In this document: positions 7,464 through 15,705 of the stretch, piece after piece
How the letters are laid out: each line of letters starts with the position of its first letter
Numbering within the stretch: the stretch's first letter is position 1
From: JACRBE01 sp964429005
GTDB taxonomy: Bacteria > Chlamydiota > Chlamydiia > Chlamydiales > JACRBE01
NCBI GenBank assembly: GCA_964429005.1
Contig: CAYSAJ010000026.1
Span: 1 to 23,272 of the forward strand
Reading direction: 5' to 3'
DNA: 23,272 nucleotides
Translations under genes and position numbers: made by a program
The notes under the pieces: model-generated
Seen by the model: the letters and a program-made list of their open reading frames with translations, nothing else
Told to the model about the DNA's origin: nothing
Database searches by the model: none

Positions 7464-10340
7464 ATGTCTAAAATACTTGTCCTTTTTGCTTCATTTACAA
7501 CGATTCTTTCTCCTCTTGCTGCAAAGGATAGCTCGTATAGTGTTGTTAAAGACGCCAACCCTCTTCAAATTCTATCACCAACTCTTCAAGATCAAAAAGT
7601 TCGAAAAATCCGTCTTGATAATGGACTTGAGGCATATATTATTTCTGATCCACAGGCTAGTGAATCTGCGGCTGCTATCTCTGTGGAAGCAGGCTCTTGG
7701 AATGACCCTAAACAATATCCTGGCACGGCTCATTTTTTAGAGCATATGCTCTTTATGGGGTCCAAAAAATACCCTAATGAAAACGAATTTAGCCAATATT
7801 TATCAGATCATCGAGGGCTACACAATGCCTACACAGCGGGTGATCGTACGGTATACATGTTTTCTGTCATGAATAACGCCTTTGAAGGGAGCATTGACAG
7901 GTGGTCTCGATTCTTTATTGACCCCCTTTTTGCTCAAAGTGCTGTGAAAAAAGAGCTGATTGCAGTCGACCAAGAAAATGATAAGAATCTTGAGAACGAT
8001 GCTTGGAGAGAATGGTACGTTTTCAAAGAAACAGGAAATCCTGTCCATCCCAACTCCCTCTTTTCTACAGGCAACGCTGAGACGTTAGGCAAAATCCCTC
8101 CAGAGGTTCTTAAGGATTGGTTTAACACCTATTATAGTGCAGATAAAATGCACCTTGTGATCTACTCCCCTCTGCCACTAGACACCCTGACAGACTTAGT
8201 TGTACGCTCTTTTTCCGAAGTAAAAACACTTCCTGCGACGCCTTTTGCGAGTCAACTCATCTCTAGCAAACAACAAAAAAGTAAGATCATTTACATTGAG
8301 CCTATTAAAGACTTGCGACAATTGAAAATTGAATGGGAAATTCCTGCATCATTTATTCATGATAGCTCAACCCAAATGCTTGCCACTTTCCTTAGCGATA
8401 AAAGTCCTGGAAGTCTCTATCAGTTTTTAGAGCAACTTGGATGGATTGAATCCTTGCAATCCGATGTTGAAGCCTTCTCAAAGCAGCATGGCTTTTTCAT
8501 TATTGGTTTTGAACTAACGAAAGAAGGAGTCAAAAACATACCCTCTATCATTTCCTATACTCTTCAAACTTTACAATATGCAAAAGAAAGTCCCATTCCT
8601 CAGTACTACTTCGAAGAGCATAGACTTATGGAAATGGCTAATTATCAATTTCAGTCTCGCTCTGGAGCTTTTCAAGCGGTTTCCGCCCATGCCAGCAACT
8701 TAGTTGAAGAATCTCTTGAAACATATCCTTACCAACACAGTATCATGGGATCTTATTCACAAAATCAACTTCAGAATCTGATTGAAATCCTTAATTCTCA
8801 AAATATGATCTGTTTAGCTTTAGCCCCTAAGGAACTTACAGGGATTTCACCTAGCCAAAGAGAAAAGTGGCTTGGTGGAGAGTATTCGATAACTTCATAT
8901 GAAGAGCCTTCAATGACTGAAGAGAATAAAGAAGTTCTCTCTTTGAATTACCCTCCTCCCAACCCTTACATTCCAAAAAGGCTCAGTGTTATATCACAAA
9001 ATAACAAAGATAAATCCTCCATCCCTCAAAAGTTAAAAAAAGACGAAGAGGGAGAATTGTACTATCTACAAGATTCGTTATTTTTAACTCCTAAAGTATC
9101 TCTTTCAGTAGCAGTAAGGTCTCCTCTTATCTTGGGAGATGCGAAATCCACCTGCCTTCTTGACTTGTTTTGCTTTTCACTCAATCAACAGCTAGCGCCT
9201 CTCTTTTCACAAGCGAGCACCGCGGGGATGCATGCGAGTGTCTACGAAGAAGACCTCTCTTTGCAAGTCATGGTATCGGGATATAGTGAAAACGCAACAA
9301 AAATTCTTGAGGAAGTTGTAAGAGGAATGACCCATAATATTCCCTCCCCTGAAGCGTTTGCTTTATATCAGGAGTCTCTCATTTCAAGTTATGAAAGCCA
9401 GGCTTACAACTTACCTGTTTATGTTGCAAATGAAACGCTAAAAAATATCCTTTTTAATGATTTTCCCACTTCAGCCCAACAACTCAAAGCGATAAAGAAA
9501 ATCACTTACGAAGATTTCATCTTGTTTTCCAAAGAACTATTTAAAAAGGCCTATTTCCAAAGCCTCTTTTATGGGAACATCTCTGCTGAAGAGTCAAAAT
9601 CAACTCTTGCAAACTTACAAAAAATTCTGAGCTGCTCTCCAGCTTCAGAGGGGCAACTGGCTAAATCCCGTGTCCTCAATCTAGCTGATAAAGATGGCCC
9701 TTTTCAGGTCAGTATTCAATCTAAGCTCCAAGGTAATGCAGCAATATTAGTTGTAGATCATGGCTGTCAGACTTTTGATAAAAATGCTGCTCAGATGATC
9801 CTTAATAATGCTATTGCTGAGGCATTTTATGATGAACTTAGGACTAATCAGCAAACAGGATATATCGCGCAGAGCTTTCCTCTGCGAAGAAACAACCACT
9901 TATTTCAATGTTTTGCTGTGCAGTCATCCACACACTACCCTGGAGAACTTTTAGCACGCTTTGAACTCTTTATTGAGCAGTATCTACGAGATTTCCAACA
10001 AAATATTTCGCAGGAGCGTTTTGAAAGGCTTAAAGAGAGCTACATCACCGATCTGTCCCGTCCCTCAAAAAACATGGATGAAGAATGTTCTTTTCATTTT
10101 GCGAATGCTTATAGGTATAAGTATGACTTTTTAAGGAAAGAGAAGATGATCCAGGCAGCTAGAGACTTAAGCTACCAGAGTTTCTTAAGCCTTTCTCTTG
10201 ATTTTCTCTCTAGGAAAAACGTAAAACGTATTGGTGTTCTTGTGGAGGGGAAACCTACTGAGGCTAAATCTTTCAAATACAGCAAAATTTCACAAGACCT
10301 CCTAAAGCAGTCGGGCACCTACGTATCTTATGACGAATAA
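7464..10340 (+). CDS. ptr: Exported M16 family zinc metalloprotease (insulinase/pitrilysin)
   Basis: This 958-residue protease is of the full-length pitrilysin type, with two M16 halves that enclose peptide substrates. The inverted zinc motif HFLEH gives His90, Glu93 (catalytic base) and His94. The third ligand is Glu169 in VDQEND, the spacing expected for this family. The C-terminal half has the usual substrate-contact segment (DELRTNQQTGYIAQSF). A hydrophobic N-terminus (residues 1-20, ending LAA) looks like a signal peptide, so a periplasmic location is likely. The start ATG 7464 lies 13 bases after plsB, with AAGG upstream. In Chlamydia an insulinase gene sits at this position too, as I recall. 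The 3' end overlaps the next gene by 11 bases. Confidence 0.93.
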   Translation: MSKILVLFASFTTILSPLAAKDSSYSVVKDANPLQILSPTLQDQKVRKIRLDNGLEAYIISDPQASESAAAISVEAGSWNDPKQYPGTAHFLEHMLFMGSKKYPNENEFSQYLSDHRGLHNAYTAGDRTVYMFSVMNNAFEGSIDRWSRFFIDPLFAQSAVKKELIAVDQENDKNLENDAWREWYVFKETGNPVHPNSLFSTGNAETLGKIPPEVLKDWFNTYYSADKMHLVIYSPLPLDTLTDLVVRSFSEVKTLPATPFASQLISSKQQKSKIIYIEPIKDLRQLKIEWEIPASFIHDSSTQMLATFLSDKSPGSLYQFLEQLGWIESLQSDVEAFSKQHGFFIIGFELTKEGVKNIPSIISYTLQTLQYAKESPIPQYYFEEHRLMEMANYQFQSRSGAFQAVSAHASNLVEESLETYPYQHSIMGSYSQNQLQNLIEILNSQNMICLALAPKELTGISPSQREKWLGGEYSITSYEEPSMTEENKEVLSLNYPPPNPYIPKRLSVISQNNKDKSSIPQKLKKDEEGELYYLQDSLFLTPKVSLSVAVRSPLILGDAKSTCLLDLFCFSLNQQLAPLFSQASTAGMHASVYEEDLSLQVMVSGYSENATKILEEVVRGMTHNIPSPEAFALYQESLISSYESQAYNLPVYVANETLKNILFNDFPTSAQQLKAIKKITYEDFILFSKELFKKAYFQSLFYGNISAEESKSTLANLQKILSCSPASEGQLAKSRVLNLADKDGPFQVSIQSKLQGNAAILVVDHGCQTFDKNAAQMILNNAIAEAFYDELRTNQQTGYIAQSFPLRRNNHLFQCFAVQSSTHYPGELLARFELFIEQYLRDFQQNISQERFERLKESYITDLSRPSKNMDEECSFHFANAYRYKYDFLRKEKMIQAARDLSYQSFLSLSLDFLSRKNVKRIGVLVEGKPTEAKSFKYSKISQDLLKQSGTYVSYDE

Positions 10341-11058
10341 TGCTAAGGGTATTGCTCCTTATAAAATATATAAATTGATTCCTCTATTTCTCATTATTTT
10401 AGGGATCTTTTTATATTTTCACTTCGGATGGCACACTCTTTTTACATTTGAGTCTTTAAAAGATCATCACGAATCCCTTAAAAGCATGGTTCATAACCAT
10501 CCCCTTTTTTTTGGTTTAGTTGCTGTGCTTTTTTTCATATTGATTACGACTTTTTGTTTACCAATCACTCTCATCACGAGCTTAGCTATAGGGTATTTAT
10601 TTCCATTTCCTATCAGTACACTCATGGTTGTTTTTTCTGCGACATGTGGAGGAACACTTTTGTTTTTATCGGCAAGAGCCGGTATTACCGACCCTCTTTT
10701 TCCCCATTATCACCATTACATCCTCAAACTAGAAAAAGACATGGACCGGTATGGCCAGCTTTATTTGATTATGATTCGATTTATACCTTTTGTTCCCTTC
10801 TGGATGGTGAATTTGATCTGCGCTCTTCTTAATGTTTCCCTTCGTCGATTCATTTGGACAACACTCATCGGGATTATTCCAGGCTCTGCGATCTACACCT
10901 ACGCTGGAGACTCTCTCATGCTTCTTTTCGACAGCCATGATAAACTCTCCCTCACAACTTTTTATATTCCTCAAATCCTCATAGGATTCACAACACTCAT
11001 TGCATTCATCTTACTTACAATCCTCACACAAAAACATAAACACCGCCGTTTTAGATAA
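10330..11058 (+). CDS. VTT-domain (TVP38/TMEM64, DedA-related) membrane protein
   Basis: This 242-residue integral membrane protein has hydrophobic stretches at about residues 15-32, 55-100, 140-165, 172-195 and 210-235. The VTT/SNARE-associated signature is visible: an N-terminal membrane loop with TFCLPITLITSLAIGYLF, a small-residue turn CGGTLLFLSAR, then RFIPFVPFWMVNLICALL and a second re-entrant-like segment GIIPGSAIYTYAGD. Family members act in membrane lipid movement and envelope homeostasis; some have scramblase-like activity, but no specific substrate can be assigned here. The ATG overlaps the protease gene by 11 bases, so it is probably the last gene of the operon that starts near 3211. 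The tail is basic and probably cytosolic. Confidence 0.85.
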   Translation: MTNNAKGIAPYKIYKLIPLFLIILGIFLYFHFGWHTLFTFESLKDHHESLKSMVHNHPLFFGLVAVLFFILITTFCLPITLITSLAIGYLFPFPISTLMVVFSATCGGTLLFLSARAGITDPLFPHYHHYILKLEKDMDRYGQLYLIMIRFIPFVPFWMVNLICALLNVSLRRFIWTTLIGIIPGSAIYTYAGDSLMLLFDSHDKLSLTTFYIPQILIGFTTLIAFILLTILTQKHKHRRFR

Positions 11059-11124
11059 AAAATATTTTTTAAATTTCCTTTTGTATGTTATTAAATACTA
11101 ATACTTCAACAAAGGAATATTCCT

Positions 11125-12198
11125 ATGAAAAAGGCGATCCTTTTTTCACTTGCTGTTGCTATTCAAACTGTCGTATTCGCAGATGATACAACAAATGATA
11201 GTGCACCGGCGCCCGTGAAACCTAATACACAAGATGTAGGTTTTAATATTTCTGGTAGTTTCATTTACTGGAAAAATATGGAAGCAAACTTAAACTATGC
11301 TATCGTTCAATATCCACCCAATAACCAAGGTGATGTACCAGATAATGATGGCAACGTCCTTCTAGGCACAATTCATACAGTCGATTTCAATTTTGATCCA
11401 GGTTTTAAACTTGAAGCAGGATATAAGTTTGGAATGAACTCATGGGACCTATTCGCTGAATATACTTATTTTAAGAACAATGGATCTTCTTCTGTTTCCA
11501 GAAGTCCTGCAGGTTCAGTATCTCCTTATAACTACATCAAAGGCCTTTTTTACGAGCCTTTCGCTTCTACGATTTACAACGCAAAAAGCAACGTTAGTTT
11601 AACATATAATGTTATTGACCTTGTTTTGCAAAGACCCTTTTATACAACAGAAACAATGTTTATGAAATTCTTTGTGGGTGGCCGTGGTAGCTGGATCACA
11701 CAAGATTGGAACACGATATACAATTCAACTTTAGTTGCAACTCAATATGAGAAAGTCAACAGCGACTGGAAGTTTAAAGGTGGCGGTCTTCGTATGGGGC
11801 TTAACCTTGATTGGGATTGGGGCTATGGATTTGGTTTTCACTTCCTAGGATCTGCAGCTGCAATTTTAGGACATTATAGCTATACATACGGTATTAACCA
11901 ATCTGATACTAGTGATCCTTTCCTATCTAATGAAAATTATCCCTTTGCAAACATCTCTACAGGTGATCAAAGAATTGTTCCTGCCTATCAAATCCTTACA
12001 GGCTTATCATATCGATATGAGTGGGATAACAACATAGGTCTTAGCATTTTTGCTGATTGGGAAATTAATGGATGGTCTGATCTTCATCAAGCCTATTCAT
12101 ATCCTGGAGTTGGTTATGATGACGCAAAAGTCGGAAGTATCGATCACGAATCTGTCGTATTCCAAGGTTTGACACTTGGCGCAAGACTTGATTTCTAG
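11125..12198 (+). CDS. MOMP-like outer membrane beta-barrel protein (first paralogue)
   Basis: This 357-residue protein has a signal peptide (MKKAILFSLAVAIQTVVFA, cleavage near residue 19-20) and alternating aromatic/hydrophobic strands. It ends in LGARLDF, the terminal phenylalanine typical of Bam-inserted barrels. Segments such as GFKLEAGYKFGM and WDLFAEYTYF (residues 93-116) resemble the Legionella/Simkania-type major outer membrane protein family rather than classical Chlamydia OmpA. The likely role is a porin or structural surface protein; this is inference from family. The mature part contains no cysteine, so it cannot join the disulfide-linked envelope typical of Chlamydiaceae MOMP. 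AAAGGAA lies 7 bases before the ATG, inside a 12-base palindrome. A terminator follows at 12205. A second paralogue is immediately downstream. Confidence 0.8.
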   Translation: MKKAILFSLAVAIQTVVFADDTTNDSAPAPVKPNTQDVGFNISGSFIYWKNMEANLNYAIVQYPPNNQGDVPDNDGNVLLGTIHTVDFNFDPGFKLEAGYKFGMNSWDLFAEYTYFKNNGSSSVSRSPAGSVSPYNYIKGLFYEPFASTIYNAKSNVSLTYNVIDLVLQRPFYTTETMFMKFFVGGRGSWITQDWNTIYNSTLVATQYEKVNSDWKFKGGGLRMGLNLDWDWGYGFGFHFLGSAAAILGHYSYTYGINQSDTSDPFLSNENYPFANISTGDQRIVPAYQILTGLSYRYEWDNNIGLSIFADWEINGWSDLHQAYSYPGVGYDDAKVGSIDHESVVFQGLTLGARLDF

Positions 12199-12204
12199 TT
12201 CATG

Positions 12205-12236
12205 AAACCCCTGCCCTGCAGGGGTTTTTTCTTTTT
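12205..12236 (+). terminator. Rho-independent terminator after first MOMP-like gene
   Basis: The core arms CCCCTGC (12208-12214) and GCAGGGG (12218-12224) enclose loop CCT. A-T extensions on both sides lead into a T-rich run at 12225-12237 (one C at 12231). The stem is perfect, starting 9 bases after the stop codon. The last T residues overlap the -35 box of the next promoter. Confidence 0.92.
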
Positions 12237-12264
12237 TGACAATTTTCTTTTTTAATTTTATATA
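12236..12264 (+). promoter_or_regulatory. Promoter for second MOMP-like gene
   Basis: A perfect TTGACA (12236-12241) is separated by 17 bases of almost pure A/T from TATATA (12259-12264); an alternative TATAAG starts at 12261. An AT-rich spacer is common in chlamydial major-sigma promoters. It would give a short leader of about 20 bases to ATG 12292. Position directly after a strong terminator supports independent control of this paralogue. Confidence 0.6.
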
Positions 12265-12291
12265 AGAATATTTCCCAAAACATGGAGAAAT

Positions 12292-13473
12292 ATGAAACAA
12301 TCTTTACTTTTGATAGGAGCAATGTCTTCTGCAGCCTATCTATCTGCAGGAACCGATCCTGTGCTCTATTTTCAAGAACAAAGCTCGTCTTTTGTAGCAC
12401 AAGATGATGAAACTACATCGAATACAGATGTAGCGCAACCATCTTCTGGAAACTCCTATTATTACAAATTTCCTGATGCAAAGCACAACTGCTACGGTGG
12501 CGTAAACTATCTGTATTGGACTGTTTCAGAGCCTGGACTTTACTACGCTACGACAAAAGATTTCCAGTTAGCGGGTGAAGAGCCAATCACAGTTGATAAC
12601 ACGATTGAAACCTATGAGCTGGGAACTGTTCAACAAGCTTCTTTTGATTGGAGGTCTGGCGGAAGAGGTTTTATAGGCTATCAATTCGATCATACTCCAT
12701 GGGCACTCTATGGTGAGTATACATACTTCAGCAGCAGTGGAAAACAAACAGTAAATAGACCAGACAGCTTATATGGCTATTTGGCAGGCTCTAGCATGGT
12801 TCAAGTCACAGATACGCCAGCAGCTCAGGCAAAATCTTCGATTTCCTTCCAGTATCAAACGACGAGAATTTTACTTGAAGCAGCTTGGCATCCTCTTCCA
12901 GAAGTGATGACAACTTTTGGATTTGGACCTAAAGCGAGCTGGTATAAACAATACTGGACAGTACGATTTCTTCCGTTCACTTCAAACTTTGGATCGATCG
13001 ATGCAGCTACAGGGACAACAACTCTGAACCAATATAAAAATAAAGCATGGGGTGTTGGTTTAAACGTAGCGAGCGACGTAGATTTCAATTTAGGTTGTGG
13101 ATTTAGTTTAGGTGTAGGAGGATCTTTAAGCCCTCTTGTTGGACAAGTCTACCTTCGAAATCAAGCTACTAAGGCGGGAGTGGGCTCTAGTTCCGTAGGA
13201 GTTCCTCCTCTTGAGCAATATGTAGTACAAAAATATACTTACCGCTTCATATGGGAAGGTCAAATTGCGACAACCCTTGCTTGGAGTTACAATACTCCAT
13301 GGGCCTCAACCCGCGTGAGCCTTGGTTATGAGTTCAACAGCATTTGGAATATCAACGATCAATACCGCCCCGGTGGAACAGTCTCTTTTGCTGAAAGCGC
13401 AAAATTTCCCAACTTCCAAAATGAGCCGATCTATCTTCATGGACTTGTTGCTGGATTTAGCGTAGGCTTCTAG
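12292..13473 (+). CDS. MOMP-like outer membrane beta-barrel protein (second paralogue)
   Basis: This 393-residue protein has a signal peptide (residues 1 to about 19, MKQSLLLIGAMSSAAYLSA). A low-complexity Ser/Thr/Asp/Gln stretch (30-55) precedes the barrel, which ends in VAGFSVGF with the terminal phenylalanine. It shares the layout of its upstream neighbour: GGVNYLYWTVSEP matches SGSFIYWKNMEA, and WALYGEYTYF matches WDLFAEYTYF. Tandem duplication is therefore likely, though the two are well diverged. The barrel carries only two cysteines (Cys67 and Cys269). GGAG lies 4 bases before the ATG; an out-of-frame ATG at 12282 is ignored. It has its own promoter and terminator. Porin or adhesin-like surface function is inferred from family. 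Confidence 0.8.
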   Translation: MKQSLLLIGAMSSAAYLSAGTDPVLYFQEQSSSFVAQDDETTSNTDVAQPSSGNSYYYKFPDAKHNCYGGVNYLYWTVSEPGLYYATTKDFQLAGEEPITVDNTIETYELGTVQQASFDWRSGGRGFIGYQFDHTPWALYGEYTYFSSSGKQTVNRPDSLYGYLAGSSMVQVTDTPAAQAKSSISFQYQTTRILLEAAWHPLPEVMTTFGFGPKASWYKQYWTVRFLPFTSNFGSIDAATGTTTLNQYKNKAWGVGLNVASDVDFNLGCGFSLGVGGSLSPLVGQVYLRNQATKAGVGSSSVGVPPLEQYVVQKYTYRFIWEGQIATTLAWSYNTPWASTRVSLGYEFNSIWNINDQYRPGGTVSFAESAKFPNFQNEPIYLHGLVAGFSVGF

Positions 13474-13495
13474 TTTTTGAATTTAACTTATCAAT

Positions 13496-13526
13496 AAAAA
13501 AACCCCGATTTTGTCGGGGTTTTTTA
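13496..13526. terminator. Bidirectional terminator between convergent genes
   Basis: CCCCGA (13503-13508) pairs with TCGGGG (13514-13519) around TTTTG. A run of seven A lies to the left and of seven T to the right, so it serves both the MOMP-like gene (+) and the macro-domain gene (-). It lies 22 bases after one stop and 33 bases past the other. Confidence 0.93.
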
Positions 13527-13559
13527 TTTTCTTAGCTTAGATATCTCTCAAACATCTAA

Positions 13560-15476
13560 CTAGCGACCACCGCCCCAAGATCTGAGGATAGCATCTAAAC
13601 CAGCCGTTGGCATGCTTGCACCACCTGAAGCTCCCATAGTAGATACAGTCAAAGCCCTTGGATCTGCTCCAGCGGTAGACACTGTCAGAGTACTTCCTGA
13701 AACTCCAGCTGGTCTAGCGGGAGCTCCTATAGTAGATACTGTCAAACCTCTCGGGTCTAATCCTACTACGGAAGAAGCAGCTATTGCTGAAGGACCTCTC
13801 GCAGGTGCGCTTGGATCTTCATCATCAACGGCTCTAGTTGCTGCAGGGATTGGGCGGATAGGAGGTAAAGAAGGAGCAATAGGAGCAGGCGCTCTTGCCA
13901 CAGGAGCTGCAGGGTTAACTTCCATATAAAAATTTTCACCATGAAGTTTAACAACATGACGTCCGTCGCGGAGTCTGATAGGAACAACATCAGATCTAAG
14001 TGCTAAATATTTAGTCATATTGAAACGGATTACTGGATATTCAAGCTCAGTAACATCAATAGTCATGCTTCCAGGCTCACGAGCTGCAGGAGGCATTAAA
14101 AGACTATCTCGTCTCTCAAAAAGCATTCGATGATCAACAGAAGGAACGGCCGGAGCAGGTGCTGCCTCTCTTGTTTCAACCCTTATAGTTGTTGCAAAGG
14201 GAGGAGGAAGAGCCTCTACCTCAGCAGGAGTCAATCGATGATAAACACTAGGGTTAAGTTCCATATAGCGGTTTCCACTCCCAAAGCGCATTACTTGACG
14301 TCCATCAGGGAGAATGAGAGGAACGCTGTCAAATGCACTACTAAGGAAAGTAATACTATCATAAGGCAACACCACATATCCTGGAGCAGGATTGATCCTT
14401 CGTGGAGTGCGACTTTCAGAATGCCTTGCAACACCACCGGCTCCTCCGGCAATGTATCTTGCTGCTATAGGCTCGAGATGAGGATCGCGTTCCATACAAT
14501 CTGTGCCAGAGGGGTTAAGCATTATCACACGACGACCATCTGCTAGGATCCTTACTCCATACTGTCTTTCAAACATACGAGCTGGATCATAGGGACGAAC
14601 AACAACTTCAGAAGGATCGGCCAGTGGAGCAGCTGCCGGAACAGGAACCAGAGGAGCCGGAGGATCTCTCCTCAGTAGTCTAGCAGCAAGCTCGGCATCA
14701 CGGGCTGTTGAAGGAGGAGTAGCTCGAGCTATGGGAATAAGCATATAGTGGGGAACTCCATCTCTAACACCAAGCTCTATAACCTGGCGACCATCAGGAA
14801 GGATTCTATGACGATGTGTGTCTAAATCAGATGGCATAAGCTCGATAGAAAAAGGATGAACGACAAAGCCAGAACTAGAAGCAGGCGCTCCTCCTGCTGC
14901 TGAACTTGCGGGATCTCCAGAAGCTCTAGATCCAAGAATTTCTGGTAGTATTGGCAGAATTGACCCAATGACAGTTGCATCGGGAATTACAAGAGAGATT
15001 TCTTCAAAATGTCCTGCATTCATCCTGTTGAATTCTACCATAGCACTAAGAATCGTTTCAGCAGATACGATAGGAGAATATCCAAGGGCCCCAGTGCCAA
15101 GTAGAGGAAGTGAAATTTTTGTAATTCCTACAGACTTAGCTTCACTCAAAACCTTCATCACTGTCCTGTGCAAACGGGCAGCCGATTCTAATCGATTCGA
15201 AGGATCAAATCTGTGGGATAATGTATGGATAATACGTGTGATACCTCTTCCTGCTAAATCAAATGAGGGGGTTACATATGCGCCACCTTCTCTGAGGTCT
15301 GGCAGAGGCGCGCAGTGAGCTGCGAGCCTGGCTCCTGCTAGGCGATGCACTTCTTTATCAAGACCACCCCTACCACTCATTCGATGATCTGTATTGGTGA
15401 CAATAGCACCTGTTTGGGCAAATAAATCTTGATTTTTGATTACAACGGGGCCGTCTAGCCTTAAAGTAGTATCCAT
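13560..15476 (-). CDS. Macro-domain protein with four DGR-centred repeats and LTVST tail; possible effector
   Basis: The function of this 638-residue protein is unknown. Residues 1-175 form a macro domain (ADP-ribose-binding fold): AIVTNTDHRMSGRGGLDKEV (24-43) replaces the usual NAAN/GGGGV region, HRLAG, EGGAYVT (63-69), RIIHT and the second loop PLLGTGALGYSP (124-135). After an Ala/Ser/Pro linker come four repeats of about 45 residues (near 204-250, 291-338, 367-412, 480-523), each with V-V-x-P-[FY], then L-x-D-G-R-x-V and usually [YC]-M-E. The tail (570-638) carries three LTVST-x-GA units. No signal peptide or membrane segment is present. The DNA is visibly richer in G/C, and the protein in Ala, Pro and Arg, than its neighbours. 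AAAGG lies 7 bases before the ATG. A secreted host-directed role is inference: macro domains act on ADP-ribosylation, and this is an intracellular lineage. Confidence 0.8.
   Translation of the reverse strand: MDTTLRLDGPVVIKNQDLFAQTGAIVTNTDHRMSGRGGLDKEVHRLAGARLAAHCAPLPDLREGGAYVTPSFDLAGRGITRIIHTLSHRFDPSNRLESAARLHRTVMKVLSEAKSVGITKISLPLLGTGALGYSPIVSAETILSAMVEFNRMNAGHFEEISLVIPDATVIGSILPILPEILGSRASGDPASSAAGGAPASSSGFVVHPFSIELMPSDLDTHRHRILPDGRQVIELGVRDGVPHYMLIPIARATPPSTARDAELAARLLRRDPPAPLVPVPAAAPLADPSEVVVRPYDPARMFERQYGVRILADGRRVIMLNPSGTDCMERDPHLEPIAARYIAGGAGGVARHSESRTPRRINPAPGYVVLPYDSITFLSSAFDSVPLILPDGRQVMRFGSGNRYMELNPSVYHRLTPAEVEALPPPFATTIRVETREAAPAPAVPSVDHRMLFERRDSLLMPPAAREPGSMTIDVTELEYPVIRFNMTKYLALRSDVVPIRLRDGRHVVKLHGENFYMEVNPAAPVARAPAPIAPSLPPIRPIPAATRAVDDEDPSAPARGPSAIAASSVVGLDPRGLTVSTIGAPARPAGVSGSTLTVSTAGADPRALTVSTMGASGGASMPTAGLDAILRSWGGGR
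13630..13760 (-). repeat. C-terminal LTVST repeat array in the macro-domain gene
   Basis: Three DNA units beginning at 13630, 13666 and 13723 (read on +: GCTCC...GTAGA.AC.GTCA) encode ALTVSTMGA, TLTVSTAGA and GLTVSTIGA. Two copies are preceded by DPR. Spacing is 36 and 57 bases. The similarity at DNA level implies recent duplication or slippage. Confidence 0.7.
13908..14867 (-). repeat. Four diverged protein repeats (L-x-DGR-x-V) in the macro-domain gene
   Basis: The repeats lie at about 14727-14867, 14463-14606, 14241-14378 and 13908-14039. Cores are RILPDGRQVIEL, RILADGRRVIML, LILPDGRQVMRF and IRLRDGRHVVKL. Each is preceded by a V-V-x-P-[FY] or P-V-I-R-F strand, and the third and fourth end in YMELNP or YMEVNP. 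Spacers are Ala/Pro-rich and vary in length. I do not recognise the repeat as a named domain. Confidence 0.75.
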
Positions 15477-15514
15477 ATTAAAACCTTTAAATTTTATTAA
15501 TTTTAATAATGAAT

Positions 15515-15520
15515 ATTATA
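15515..15520 (-). promoter_or_regulatory. Candidate -10 box for the macro-domain gene
   Basis: On the minus strand this reads TATAAT, 38 bases before the start codon. No good -35 box is visible 16-18 bases further upstream, only A/T. Because the region is extremely AT-rich a chance match is possible. Confidence 0.35.
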
Positions 15521-15669
15521 ACAAATATTTTAATTAAAATATATAAAACATATTTTAAAAATTATTTAATTCTTAATTTATTAATATTTAATATCTTAGA
15601 AACAAAGAGGAGTCTAATTCTATAAGACTCTTTATTTTAATGATTTAGAGCAAAAACTTTGAATAAGAA

Positions 15670-15705
15670 GGCCACTATTCCCAGGTAAAATTGGTCATAG
15701 TAGCC
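15670..15705 (-). terminator. Interrupted hairpin after yebC, possible terminator or RNA 3' end
   Basis: GGCCACTAT (15670-15678) pairs with ATAGTAGCC (15697-15705), eight of nine positions. Then comes a two-base internal loop and a CCA/TGG inner stem. It lies about 30 bases beyond the yebC stop. No T-run follows directly on the minus strand, so classical Rho-independent termination is doubtful. Confidence 0.35.

Noticed and set aside
11057..11070. A6-TA-T6 palindrome after the VTT-domain gene
   Set aside because: Only A-T pairs and no room for a loop; not a credible terminator, more likely AT-rich filler.
13612..13929. Plus-strand 105-codon Ala/Pro-rich frame opposite the macro-domain gene
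   Set aside because: Its repeats are the mirror of the LTVST-coding repeats; no ribosome site and no independent support.
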